A DNA stretch of 30,533 nt from Pseudomonadota bacterium (GCA_023430145.1 JAEZCD010000263.1:1-30533), one strand, 5' to 3'; counted from the first letter of the stretch, positions 16,475 through 24,355 are shown. The notes: generated by a model not told the origin, from the letters alone. Translations and numbers: made by a program.

Positions 16475-16708
16475 TGGGCGAAGCCAGACATTCGGATCCC
16501 GTGGCGGCGAATCATTTTGTGAATTCCGAAATCAAGCGCCGAGCGACAACGACAGGCTTACAGCGGTGCTTTGCATTTTAAATTCTCCTTACATGCCTGC
16601 GACCGGGGGAAAGATGAAAATCAGGCTCACTCCACGAGTCGTCGAAAAGCAATTCCTCTGCTCGGTCGGCTCGCGTCTGAACCGGTCCGTAGCACTCCGG
16701 AGCGCACC
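16475..16708. promoter_or_regulatory. 234-bp AT-richer intergenic region upstream of dehydroshikimate dehydratase
   Basis: This gap is clearly less GC-rich than its surroundings (for example around 16510-16535 and 16570-16595) and contains no convincing gene. It probably holds the promoter of the next gene. A sequence resembling the candidate TetR site, CTGAACCGGTCCGT at 16677-16690, matches seven of the ten fixed positions of the 12820-12833 dyad and lies 18 bp before the start codon. No well-spaced -35/-10 pair could be chosen. Confidence 0.3.
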
Positions 16709-18601
16709 ATGAAGACCTCGATCGCGACCGTCTCGATCGCCGGCGACTTTGCCGAAAAGCTCGCCGCCATCGCTGCCGCCGGCTTCGACGCCATCGAGAT
16801 CTTCGAGAACGATTTTCTCGCTTTCGACGGCTCGCCGAGCGAAGTCGGGCAGATGGCCCGCGATGCCGGCCTCGCCATCTCGCTGTTCCAGCCGTTCCGC
16901 GATTTCGAGGGCCTGCCGGAGCCGCAGCGCGGCCGCGCCTTCGACCGCGCCGAGCGCAAGTTCGACGTCATGCAGGAGCTCGGCACCGACCTGATGCTCG
17001 TCTGCTCGAGCGTCTCGCCGGCCTCGCTCGGCGGCATCGACCGCGCCGCCGCCGATTTCCGCGAGCTCGGCGAGCGGGCTGCGCGCCGCGGCCTTCGCGT
17101 CGGCTACGAGGCGCTCGCCTGGGGCCGGCATGTCAGCGACCACCGCGACGCCTGGGAGATCGTCCGCCGCGCCGACCACCCGTCGGTCGGCCTCGTGCTC
17201 GATTCCTTCCACACGCTGGCGAAGAAGATCGACGTCGGCTCGATCCGGTCGATCCCCGGCGACCGCATCTTCATCGTCCAGCTCGCCGATGCGCCGCTGA
17301 TCCAGATGGATCCCCTCTACTGGAGCCGGCACTTCCGAAACATGCCGGGCGAGGGCGACCTGCCGGTGAAGGATTTCATGCGCGCCGTGGCGGCGACCGG
17401 CTATGACGGCTACCTGTCGCTTGAGATCTTCAACGACCAGTTCCGCGGCGGCTCGCCGCAACGGATCGCCGCCGACGGGAGGCGCTCGCTCGGCTGGCTG
17501 ATGGACCAGGTGCGGCGCGAGGAGCCCGGCATCCGCATCGACGTGCCGGAGATGCCGGACCGGATCGGCGTCCGCGGCATCGAGTTCGTCGAGTTCGCCG
17601 CCGACGCCGCCGGCGCCCGCGATCTCGAGCGCCTGCTCGTCCCGCTGGGCTTCGCCAGAAGCGGCCGGCACCTCTCCAAGGATGTCACGCTGTGGCGCCA
17701 GGGCGGCATCAACATCGTCGTCAACACCGATCCGAACGGCCTGGCCCGGTCGAGCTTTCTCGCCCGCGGCACCGCCATCTACGCGATCGGGCTGCTGGTC
17801 GAGGACGCCCGCGCCACCGTGGAGCGGGCGACGGCGCTCGGCGCGACGATGTTCGAGCAGCCGGTCGGGCCGGGCGAGCTGCCAATCCCTGCGATCCGCG
17901 GCGTCGGCGGCGGCATCATCTATTTCCTCGATGCCAAGTCCGAGCTAGCCCGCGTCTGGGAGGTCGAGTTCCGTACGGTGGAGGACGACGCCCCGCGCTC
18001 CTCGGTCGGACTGACCCGCATCGACCATGTCGGGCAGACGATGAACAATGCCGAGATGCTGACCTGGGTGCTGTTCTACACCTCCATCTTCCGCACCCGG
18101 CGGACGCCGACCGTCGACGTCGTCGATCCGGCCGGCCTCGTCCGCAGCCAGGTGGTCGAGGGCGAGGACGGCGCCTTCCGGCTGACGCTGAACGGCGCCG
18201 AGAACGATCGCACGCTCGCCGGCCGCTTCATCGCCGAGCGCTTCGGTTCGGCCGTGCAGCATATCGCCTTCGCCACCGACGACATTTTCGCGACGGCGGC
18301 CCGCCTGCGCGAAACGGGCTTCCGGCCGCTCGCCATGTCCCGGAACTACTACGACGACGTCGAGGCCCGGTTCGGCCTCGACCCCGACCTCGCCGATCGG
18401 CTGCGGGCGGAGAACATCCTCTACGACCGCGACGAGCACGGCGAGTTCTTCCAGCTCTACGCCCCCACCTGGGGCGACGGCTTCATCGTCGAGATCGTCG
18501 AGCGCCGCGGCGGCTATCAGGGCTATGGGGCGCCCAACGCCCCGTTCCGCATCGCCGCCCAGAAGCGGACGATGCCGAGCCATTCGGCCGGCGTGGCCTG
18601 A
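16709..18601 (+). CDS. quiC1: 3-dehydroshikimate dehydratase, two-domain QuiC1/QsuB type
   Basis: This 630-residue protein has an N-terminal xylose-isomerase-like TIM barrel (about 1-280) and a C-terminal HPPD-like VOC domain (about 290-615). That fusion and length characterise QuiC1/QsuB, which convert 3-dehydroshikimate to protocatechuate. Likely metal ligands of the barrel are in GYEALAWG (E), LVLDSFH (D), IVQLADA (Q) and LSLEIFN (E). The VOC domain keeps an iron-type facial triad: H in IDHVG, H in VQHIAF and E in IVEIVER. ATG 16709 has GGAG 8 nt upstream. It completes the route from quinate to protocatechuate with the dehydrogenase and dehydroquinase in the divergent operon. An annotation as hydroxyphenylpyruvate dioxygenase would miss the first domain. 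Confidence 0.87.
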   Translation: MKTSIATVSIAGDFAEKLAAIAAAGFDAIEIFENDFLAFDGSPSEVGQMARDAGLAISLFQPFRDFEGLPEPQRGRAFDRAERKFDVMQELGTDLMLVCSSVSPASLGGIDRAAADFRELGERAARRGLRVGYEALAWGRHVSDHRDAWEIVRRADHPSVGLVLDSFHTLAKKIDVGSIRSIPGDRIFIVQLADAPLIQMDPLYWSRHFRNMPGEGDLPVKDFMRAVAATGYDGYLSLEIFNDQFRGGSPQRIAADGRRSLGWLMDQVRREEPGIRIDVPEMPDRIGVRGIEFVEFAADAAGARDLERLLVPLGFARSGRHLSKDVTLWRQGGINIVVNTDPNGLARSSFLARGTAIYAIGLLVEDARATVERATALGATMFEQPVGPGELPIPAIRGVGGGIIYFLDAKSELARVWEVEFRTVEDDAPRSSVGLTRIDHVGQTMNNAEMLTWVLFYTSIFRTRRTPTVDVVDPAGLVRSQVVEGEDGAFRLTLNGAENDRTLAGRFIAERFGSAVQHIAFATDDIFATAARLRETGFRPLAMSRNYYDDVEARFGLDPDLADRLRAENILYDRDEHGEFFQLYAPTWGDGFIVEIVERRGGYQGYGAPNAPFRIAAQKRTMPSHSAGVA

Positions 18602-18619
18602 CCTTGGAAGCCTGCTGCC

Positions 18620-18925
18620 TCAGGCGGCGCGGACGAGGCTCGGCGCCACTCCCTTGCCGCGCACCTCCGCCTCCTCATACTCGGCGGCAATGATGGCCCG
18701 GTCGAGCGCGGCGCGCAGCTCCTTGGCGCTCTCGAGCGTCAGCTCGATGCCGGCGCGGGCTCCCGGGTCGAGCCTCGCATTGATGAAGTCGAGCGTGATG
18801 ACGTCGGCGAGCGGCGCATGGCGCGCATGGTCGTAGGCGACCACCGCCTGCGTCAGCTCGAACCACTCGTCGCCGCGCTTGGCCATGCCTTCGGCGGCGA
18901 CGATCTCGACGATGGACGTGCACAT
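18620..18925 (-). CDS. DUF6295-like small protein
   Basis: This 101-residue protein begins MCTSIVEIVAAEG and contains a GDEWFELTQAVVAYDHARHAP block and LDFINARLDPGARAGIELT. The pattern M-C-T-x-I-V-E, W-F-x-x-T-x-A-V-x-Y-D-H and D-F-x-N resembles small DUF6295 proteins of unknown function, as I recall that family. An AGGGGAG ribosome site precedes ATG 18925. It follows the dienelactone hydrolase-family gene by 12 bp and is probably the last gene of the SDR-DLH operon. It converges on the dehydroshikimate dehydratase gene with an 18-bp gap. No function can be proposed from sequence. Confidence 0.7.
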   Translation of the reverse strand: MCTSIVEIVAAEGMAKRGDEWFELTQAVVAYDHARHAPLADVITLDFINARLDPGARAGIELTLESAKELRAALDRAIIAAEYEEAEVRGKGVAPSLVRAA

Positions 18926-18937
18926 GACCGGCTCCCC

Positions 18938-19687
18938 TCAATTCGCCAGCTGCTTGTCGAAGAAGGCGAACACCTTGCTCCAGCCGTCCATCGCCTGCTC
19001 GGGCCGGTAGAGCGGCCGGTGCCAGTAGAAGAAGCCGTGGCCGGCGCCGTCGTAGCGATGGAACTCGTAGTCCTTGCCGTGCTTCTTCAGCTCGGCTTCA
19101 TGCTGGTTCACCTGCTCGGGGCTCGGCGCGCGGTCGTCATTGCCGAAGAGGCCGAGCAGCGGGCAGGAGAGATCCTTCGTCAGATCGATCGGTGACACCG
19201 GCGTCTTGGCGTTCAGCTCCTCCTTGCCCATCACCACGCGGCCGCCCCAGAGCTCGACGCAGGCGTCCACGTCCGCCTTCCGGCAGGCATAGAGAAAGGC
19301 GTGGCGGCCGCCGGAGCAGGAGCCGAACAGGCCGACCTTGCCGTTGCACTCCGGCTGCGCCCGCATCCACTTCACCGCCGCCTCGGTATCGCCGACCACC
19401 TGCGCGTCGGGCACGCCGCCCTCGGCGCGCACCTTGGCGGCGACGTCGTCGGGATTGCCGCCGCCGACGCGCTCGTAGAGGTTGGCGCAGATCGCGAGAT
19501 AGCCGTGATGGGCGAACCGCCGCGTCGTCTCGATGTAGAACTCGCTCCAGCCGGGCAGATGGTGGACCAGCACCACGCCCGGGAACGGGCCTCGGCCTTC
19601 GGGCTTGGCCACATAGGCGGTGATCGGCGTCCCGCCGTCGCCGGTGATCGTGACGTTCTCGCAGGTCATGCCGCGATAGAAAGACAT
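18938..19687 (-). CDS. Dienelactone hydrolase-family protein
   Basis: This 249-residue alpha/beta hydrolase keeps the dienelactone hydrolase triad. The nucleophile is a cysteine in FGSCSGGR, the acid lies in GNDDRAP and the base in YDGAGHGFF. The oxyanion region is VVLVHHLPGW. It lacks a signal peptide and is cytoplasmic. A strong AAGGAGGAG ribosome site precedes ATG 19687; the open frame continues upstream but with poor protein character. Family members hydrolyse enol-lactones in chlorocatechol and related ring-cleavage pathways, but many homologues act on other esters, so the substrate is open. It is 133 bp downstream of the SDR gene and 12 bp upstream of the DUF6295-like gene. Confidence 0.88.
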   Translation of the reverse strand: MSFYRGMTCENVTITGDGGTPITAYVAKPEGRGPFPGVVLVHHLPGWSEFYIETTRRFAHHGYLAICANLYERVGGGNPDDVAAKVRAEGGVPDAQVVGDTEAAVKWMRAQPECNGKVGLFGSCSGGRHAFLYACRKADVDACVELWGGRVVMGKEELNAKTPVSPIDLTKDLSCPLLGLFGNDDRAPSPEQVNQHEAELKKHGKDYEFHRYDGAGHGFFYWHRPLYRPEQAMDGWSKVFAFFDKQLAN

Positions 19688-19820
19688 CCGTGCTCCTCCT
19701 TGACGGCCGCCGCGGCCGTGCGCCGGTTCGTCGGTACAGCGCAGACTCTCGGCGCCGCCGCGTTCGGTCGTTCGCTCCGATCGTAGCATCTCGGCATCGG
19801 CGATCGCATCCCCGTGCGCG

Positions 19821-20579
19821 CTAGACAGCCACGTAGCCGCCGTCGACGACAAGCGAGGAGCCGGTCATGTAGGACGAGGCGTCGGCGACCAGGAACAGCA
19901 CGGCGCGCGCGATCTCCTCCGGCGCCGCCATGCGGCCGAGCGGGGTGTCGTCGAGCAGGCCCTGCAGCCATTCGGGCGGCAGCGAGCGGTTGCGCGGGGT
20001 ATCGATGATGCCAGGGTGGATGCAGTTCACGCGGATGTTCTCGCCCGCATACTCGATCGCTGCCGCCTTGGTCAGCATGACGATGCCGCCCTTGGCGGCG
20101 CTGTACGCCGTGCTGCCGCGGCCCGACGCCACGAGGCCGTAGGTCGAGGAGGTGTTGACGATGGCGCCGCCGCCGGCGCGGCGCAGCGCCGGCACCGAGG
20201 CCTTGATGCCGAGAAAGCTGCCCTTGAGGTCGACGTCGATGGTCTTCTGCCAGCCTTCCTCGGAGGTCGCTTCGACGCCGGGACGGCCTGGGAAGCCGGC
20301 ATTGTTGATCAGCGTCGTGAGCTTGCCGAAGCGTTGCTCGGCCTCGGCGACCGCCGCCTGCCAGGCCTGCATGCTGGTGACATCGAGGTTGCGGTAGGCG
20401 ATGCGGCCCGTGAAGCCGGACGCCTCGCATCGGGCGGCGAACGCCTCTCCCTCGTCGTCGCGGACGTCGCCGACCAGAACCGAGGCGCCGTGCTCGAGCA
20501 GCACCATGGCCTCGGCGGCACCGAGGCCCTGCGCGGACCCGGTGACGATGGCGACCTTGCCGGACATGTCGCAAAACAT
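19821..20579 (-). CDS. Short-chain dehydrogenase/reductase (SDR)
   Basis: This 252-residue classical SDR has the cofactor motif TGSAQGLG, an Asp at the end of the second strand (VGDVRDDEG) that favours NAD(H), NNAG, the catalytic serine in NTSST and the YSAAK catalytic pair. The C-terminal S-S-Y-M-T-G-S and VDGG-Y blocks are complete. ATG 20579 follows GGAGG at a 9-nt spacing; ATG 20567 is an alternative. It reversibly oxidises an alcohol or reduces a ketone; the substrate is not evident. It heads a leftward operon with the dienelactone hydrolase-family gene and is divergent from the AHSA1 gene. Confidence 0.9.
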   Translation of the reverse strand: MFCDMSGKVAIVTGSAQGLGAAEAMVLLEHGASVLVGDVRDDEGEAFAARCEASGFTGRIAYRNLDVTSMQAWQAAVAEAEQRFGKLTTLINNAGFPGRPGVEATSEEGWQKTIDVDLKGSFLGIKASVPALRRAGGGAIVNTSSTYGLVASGRGSTAYSAAKGGIVMLTKAAAIEYAGENIRVNCIHPGIIDTPRNRSLPPEWLQGLLDDTPLGRMAAPEEIARAVLFLVADASSYMTGSSLVVDGGYVAV

Positions 20580-20650
20580 CCTTCGTTTCCTCCGGCCGCG
20601 GCCCCGATCGATCAGCCGAGGCTTCCTGCCGACGTCACCTGTAGCGCCGC

Positions 20651-20666
20651 TGTCGCTCGGGCGACA
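20651..20666. promoter_or_regulatory. Dyad in the SDR/AHSA1 divergent intergenic region
   Basis: TGTCGC and GCGACA (20651-20656 and 20661-20666) form a perfect 6-bp inverted repeat around a 4-bp centre, in the 187-bp gap between divergent genes. It is a possible operator, but no regulator gene is adjacent, and in GC-rich DNA such a repeat may be chance. Confidence 0.25.
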
Positions 20667-20766
20667 CTCTCGCAGCGTGCGCGGAAAGATTCTCGCGCCG
20701 TGTCGGCATCGCGAACGCTCGTCCGTCCTCGATGCATGGGTCGGCAACCACCGAGGACGAACGAAG

Positions 20767-21213
20767 ATGCCCAGCACTGTCCGCCTGCACCGCGTTCTGA
20801 CGACGAGCCCCGAAAAGGCCTACCGGGCCTTCATCGAGGCGGACGCGCTCGCCAAATGGCTGCCGCCGAACGGCTTCACCTGCACGGTGCATCATCTGGA
20901 GCCAAAGGTCGGCGGCACGTTCCGCATGTCCTTCCGCAATTTCACGAGCGGCGGCAGCCACGCCTTCGGCGGCGAGTTCATCGAGCTCGTGCCGGGCGAG
21001 CGCGTCCGCTACACGGACCGGTTCGACGATCAGGAGAACCTGCCCGGCGACATTCAGGTGACGGTCAGCCTGAAGAAGGTTTCCGTGGGGACCGACGTCT
21101 CCATCGTGCAGGAGGGCATCCCGGACGCCATCCCGCCCGAGGCCTGCTATCTCGGCTGGCAGCATTCGCTGCGCAATCTCGCCCGGCTGGTCGAGCCGGA
21201 CATCAAGGACTGA
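20767..21213 (+). CDS. AHSA1/SRPBCC-domain protein
   Basis: The 148-residue protein begins VRLHRVLTTSPEKAYRAFIEADALAKWLPP, the typical N-terminus of the activator of Hsp90 ATPase-like (START/SRPBCC) fold. GGTFRMSFRNF and GERVRYTDRF follow, and LGWQHSLRNLARLVEP forms the long C-terminal helix. These small proteins bind hydrophobic ligands in a central cavity, and most bacterial members have no defined role. GAGGA lies 8 nt upstream of ATG 20767. It is followed by a VOC-family gene, a pairing often found with SRPBCC proteins. Confidence 0.85.
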   Translation: MPSTVRLHRVLTTSPEKAYRAFIEADALAKWLPPNGFTCTVHHLEPKVGGTFRMSFRNFTSGGSHAFGGEFIELVPGERVRYTDRFDDQENLPGDIQVTVSLKKVSVGTDVSIVQEGIPDAIPPEACYLGWQHSLRNLARLVEPDIKD

Positions 21214-21235
21214 GGCTCCCCGCACGCTCCTCTCC

Positions 21236-21256
21236 CGGCCGGGCCCGTCCCGGCCG
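21236..21256 (+). terminator. Stem-loop between AHSA1 and VOC genes
   Basis: CGGCCGGG (21236-21243) and CCCGGCCG (21249-21256) form a perfect 8-bp stem around a 5-nt loop, 22 nt after the AHSA1 stop. No T-tract follows, and a good ribosome site for the next gene lies downstream. Attenuation or RNA stabilisation within a two-gene operon is more likely than full termination. Confidence 0.4.
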
Positions 21257-21289
21257 CCTTCTCGCACCTTCGAGCAAAGAGAGACGACC

Positions 21290-21769
21290 ATGACCATCGC
21301 GAAGAACACGATCTGTCTCTGGTACGACAAGGACGCCGAGGACGCCGCTCGCTTCTATGCCGCCACCTTTCCGAACAGCTCGGTGGACGGCGTCCACCGC
21401 GCGCCGAGCGACTATCCGTCCGGCAAGGCGGGTGACGTGCTGACGGTGAACTTCACCGTCCTCGGCATCCCCTGCGTCGGCCTCAATGGCGGGCCGATGT
21501 TCAAGCACGACGAGGCGTTCTCGTTCATGGTCGCGACCGAGGATCAGGCCGAGACCGACCGCTACTGGAACGCCATCGTCGGCAATGGCGGCAAGGAAAG
21601 CGCCTGCGGCTGGTGCAAGGACCGCTGGGGCGTCTCCTGGCAGATCACGCCGCGCGTCCTGTTGGAGGCGATGGCGGCCGGCGGGCCCGAGGCCAAGCGC
21701 GCCTTCGACGCCATGATGGACATGGGCAAGATCGACGTCGCCGCGATCGAGGCGGCGAGGCGGGGCTGA
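21290..21769 (+). CDS. PhnB-like VOC-superfamily protein
   Basis: This 159-residue protein belongs to the group annotated as PhnB or 3-demethylubiquinone-9 3-methyltransferase-like. It has TICLWYDKDAEDAARFYAATF at the start, then GIPCVGLNGGP, FKHDEAFSFMV, RYWNAIVGNGG, and the closing CGWCKDRWGVSWQITP. No methyltransferase cofactor site is present, so the methyltransferase label should be distrusted; the fold is glyoxalase-like. GAGAGACG lies upstream of ATG 21290. It is 76 bp after the AHSA1 gene and probably cotranscribed with it. The function is unknown. Confidence 0.88.
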   Translation: MTIAKNTICLWYDKDAEDAARFYAATFPNSSVDGVHRAPSDYPSGKAGDVLTVNFTVLGIPCVGLNGGPMFKHDEAFSFMVATEDQAETDRYWNAIVGNGGKESACGWCKDRWGVSWQITPRVLLEAMAAGGPEAKRAFDAMMDMGKIDVAAIEAARRG

Positions 21770-21919
21770 CGGCGCCGCCAGGGGCCGGCGTAGCCCGCCG
21801 CCGGGCGCAGCCGGCTCGGGGACCCCGGGACGCGACTAACCCAAGACGCGCAGCCAGCCGAGTGGCTTGCCACCCGCTGGCGACCGGAGGGGACGTCGGC
21901 GGAATCCGTCTTGCACACT

Positions 21920-21936
21920 GAGAAACCCTTTTCCCA
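21920..21936 (+). promoter_or_regulatory. Candidate LacI operator, site 1
   Basis: GAGAAACCCTTTTCCCA lies 61-77 bp before the LacI gene start. It is nearly identical, allowing one base gap, to the reverse complement of the site at 21961-21977. The AAACC-x-x-TTT core resembles LacI-family operators. The gap 21770-21996 shows no gene. Confidence 0.5.
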
Positions 21937-21960
21937 GCCGAAAAAATAGGCTATTGAGTT

Positions 21961-21977
21961 TGGAAAAGCGGTTTCTC
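21961..21977 (-). promoter_or_regulatory. Candidate LacI operator, site 2
   Basis: On the minus strand this reads GAGAAACCGCTTTTCCA, matching site 1. Together the two sites form a 58-bp imperfect dyad (14 of 17 arm positions paired) with a 24-bp centre. It ends 19 bp before the regulator's start codon, a position suited to autorepression. Confidence 0.5.
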
Positions 21978-21996
21978 ACGAGGCTTCGCCGGAGTC

Positions 21997-22989
21997 ATGT
22001 TCGTCGACCGTGTGACCATCTACGACGTCGCGGCGGCGGCGCGCGTCAGCACGGCGACGGCGTCGAAGGCGCTGAACGATACCGGCCGCATGTCGGTGGA
22101 GACGCGCGAGCGGGTGAAGCGGGTGGCCCTCGAGCTCGGCTTCCGGCCGAACTCCCTGGCCCGCAGCCTCACGCGTAAGCGCAGCTTCACCGTCGGCCTG
22201 CTGACGGACGACACCTATGGCCGCTTCACGCTGCCCGTGATGGCGGGAGTGTCGGAAGGGCTGATCGACCACGGCGTCTCGGTCTTTCTCTGCACCGTCG
22301 AGGACAATCCCGAGCTTGCGAAAGTCCATGTCGACGCCATGCTGGACAAGCAGGTCGACGGCATCATCGCCACCGGCAAGCGCATCGACAAGCCGTTGCC
22401 GGTCGATCTGCGCAACCTGCCGGTGCCGGTCGTCTACGCCCTCACGGCCGGGCCGGCCGATGCCGTCACCCTCGTCCCGGACGACCGGCAGGGGGCGCGC
22501 GAGGCCGTCGAGCACCTCATCGCCCGTGGCTGCCGCCGCATCGCGCATGTCACGGGCCCGCAAAACTTCAGCGTCGTTCGGGAGCGCGCGGCAGCCTACG
22601 CGGACGCGCTCGGCGCGGCCGGGCTGACGGCGACCGAGGTTTTGCGCGGCTCCTGGTCCGAGCGCTGGGGCCACGAGGCGGTGGCCGAGCTCTGGTCGAG
22701 AGCGGATAAGCCGGACGGGATTTTTTGCGGCAACGACCAGATCGCCCGCGGCGCCGTCGATGCGCTGCGCGAGCGAGGGGTCGACGTGCCGAAGGACGTC
22801 GCGATCGTCGGCTTCGACAACTGGGAGATCGTCGCCGAGCAAACGCGGCCGCCGCTGACGACCGTGGACATGAACCTGAGGGAACTCGGACGTCGGACCG
22901 GGCTCACGCTCGTGCGCCTCGTAAATGGAGACAAGGTTCCGAGCGGGCTCTTGAAGCTGCCCTGTTCGCTCGTCGTTCGCGGGTCGTGA
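21997..22989 (+). CDS. LacI-family transcriptional regulator
   Basis: This 330-residue regulator has the N-terminal LacI helix-turn-helix (TIYDVAAAARVSTATASKALN) and hinge helix (RPNSLARSLTRKRSFTVGLL). A periplasmic-binding-like ligand domain follows, with DGIIATG, CGNDQIARGAVDALRERG and VGFDNWEI, and the L-T-T-V-D segment near the end. ATG 21997 has GGAG only 2 nt upstream, so initiation may be weak. GTG 22012 is possible but would trim the domain start. It heads the sugar ABC/GH127 gene set and ends 56 bp before the binding-protein gene, so the imported sugar or its hydrolysis product is the probable effector. Confidence 0.92.
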   Translation: MFVDRVTIYDVAAAARVSTATASKALNDTGRMSVETRERVKRVALELGFRPNSLARSLTRKRSFTVGLLTDDTYGRFTLPVMAGVSEGLIDHGVSVFLCTVEDNPELAKVHVDAMLDKQVDGIIATGKRIDKPLPVDLRNLPVPVVYALTAGPADAVTLVPDDRQGAREAVEHLIARGCRRIAHVTGPQNFSVVRERAAAYADALGAAGLTATEVLRGSWSERWGHEAVAELWSRADKPDGIFCGNDQIARGAVDALRERGVDVPKDVAIVGFDNWEIVAEQTRPPLTTVDMNLRELGRRTGLTLVRLVNGDKVPSGLLKLPCSLVVRGS

Positions 22990-23045
22990 CGACCCGAAGA
23001 CGCCGCTACGCAACGCCACACAAAGATAAAAGGAGGAGACTGAAC

Positions 23046-24290
23046 ATGCGCATCTTGAAAACGACCGCTCTCGTCGTCGTCGCCATGAGCCTCATGTCGG
23101 GCGCCGCATTCGCCCAGAAGAAGGTGACAATGTGGTCGCGCTCGACCAGCGCCGCCTTCATGCCGACGCTGATCGAGGCGTTCAACAAGTCGCACAAGAC
23201 GCAGATCGAGCTGCAGATCGTGCCGTCGAGCGAGATGGTGCAGAAATACGCCACCGCCGCCGCCGGCGGCTCGGCACCGGATCTGCTCTCGCTCGACCTC
23301 GTCTATACGCCGGCCTTCGCGGCCGCCGACCAGCTCGAGGATCTCACCGACTTCGCGAAAAGCCTGCCCTACTTCGACCAGCTGTCGAAGGCGCATCTCG
23401 GCACGGGCACCTATGAGGGCCGCATCTACGGCCTGCCGATGTCGGCCGACGCCTCCGTTCTCCTCTGGAACAAGAAGCTCTTCCGGCAGGCCGGCCTCGA
23501 TCCCGAGAAGGGTCCGACCAATTGGGACGAGGTCAAGGAGTATGCGAGCAAAGTCAACGCGCTCGGCAACGGCATCAAGGGCTTCTACTTCCCCGGCGCC
23601 TGCGGCGGCTGCAACGCCTTCACCTTCATGCCGCTCGTCTGGGCGTCCGGCGGCGACATCCTCGTCGACGGCGGCAAGCGCGCGACGCTCGACACTCCGC
23701 AGATGCGCGACGCGGTGAACTTCTATCGCGATCTCGTCGCCAAGGGTCTCGTCCCCGAGAGCGCCAAGACCGACTCCGGCTCGAACTTCTTCGGCGGCTT
23801 CGCCACCGACAAGATCGGCATCGCCCCGCTCGGCGCCTTCGCGATCGGCAACCTCGTCAAGAACTATCCGCACGTCGAGTTCGGCGTGACGTTCCTGCCC
23901 GGCAAGACCGGCGGCAAGTCCTCCTTCGCCGGCGGCGACAACTTCGTCGTGACCGCGGGGCGGAACAACATGGACGCGGTCCGTGAATTCCTCGACTTCG
24001 TCTACTCGCCGGAGGGCCAGACGCTGCTCGCCAAGGGCGGCAGCCTGCCGACCCGCAAGGACGTTGCGGACGAGGCCCTGAAATCGCTCGACCAGCGCTA
24101 CCGGATCGCCACCGAGGCGATGGCGCTCGGCCGAACGCCGTCCTCGCCGGTCTACAACGATCTGATCAACAGCAGCACCGGGCCCTGGAAGCAGGTGCTG
24201 GGCGAGCTGTTCTTCGGCAACGACGTCGAGGGCTCGCTCGCCCGCGCCCAGGCGACAATGCAGTCGATCCTCGACACGTCCGGCAAATAG
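23046..24290 (+). CDS. ABC transporter extracellular sugar-binding protein
   Basis: The 414-residue protein has a Sec signal peptide (MRILKTTALVVVAMSLMSG, cleavage near AFA-QKK) and the fold of family 1 sugar-binding proteins. Visible blocks are VTMWSRSTSAAF, APDLLSLDLVY, GLPMSADASVLLWNKKLF, a CGGCNAFTF loop, APLGAFAIGNL and FLDFVYSPEGQ. An AAAGGAGGAG ribosome site precedes ATG 23046. Aromatic residues near the cleft suit a sugar or oligosaccharide ligand. The CGGC pair may form a disulfide in the periplasm. The adjacent GH127 gene suggests arabinofuranosyl or similar oligosaccharides. Two stem-loops follow the stop codon. Confidence 0.92.
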   Translation: MRILKTTALVVVAMSLMSGAAFAQKKVTMWSRSTSAAFMPTLIEAFNKSHKTQIELQIVPSSEMVQKYATAAAGGSAPDLLSLDLVYTPAFAAADQLEDLTDFAKSLPYFDQLSKAHLGTGTYEGRIYGLPMSADASVLLWNKKLFRQAGLDPEKGPTNWDEVKEYASKVNALGNGIKGFYFPGACGGCNAFTFMPLVWASGGDILVDGGKRATLDTPQMRDAVNFYRDLVAKGLVPESAKTDSGSNFFGGFATDKIGIAPLGAFAIGNLVKNYPHVEFGVTFLPGKTGGKSSFAGGDNFVVTAGRNNMDAVREFLDFVYSPEGQTLLAKGGSLPTRKDVADEALKSLDQRYRIATEAMALGRTPSSPVYNDLINSSTGPWKQVLGELFFGNDVEGSLARAQATMQSILDTSGK

Positions 24291-24299
24291 GTGGGGCGT

Positions 24300-24321
24300 C
24301 CACGGTCCACGAGGACCTTGG
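24300..24321 (+). terminator. First stem-loop after the sugar-binding protein gene
   Basis: CCACGGTCC (24300-24308) and GGACCTTGG (24313-24321) form a 9-bp stem with one mismatch around the tetraloop ACGA, 10 nt beyond the stop. It stands just before a stronger hairpin at 24327-24355. It probably acts with that hairpin on transcript ends or stability. Confidence 0.45.
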
Positions 24322-24326
24322 TCGTC

Positions 24327-24355
24327 GGCCCGGACGGTCCTCCCCCGTCCGGGCC
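24327..24355 (+). terminator. Second, strong stem-loop between binding protein and permease genes
   Basis: GGCCCGGACG (24327-24336) and CGTCCGGGCC (24346-24355) form a perfect 10-bp stem around a 9-nt pyrimidine-rich loop. No T-tract follows. It ends 31 nt before the permease ATG. It matches in position the hairpins at 72-94 and 10746-10769. Confidence 0.65.

Noticed and set aside
16571..16708. Longer start for the dehydroshikimate dehydratase at 16571
   Set aside because: The 46 extra residues have no family similarity, whereas ATG 16709 has a ribosome site and gives the normal family length and N-terminus.
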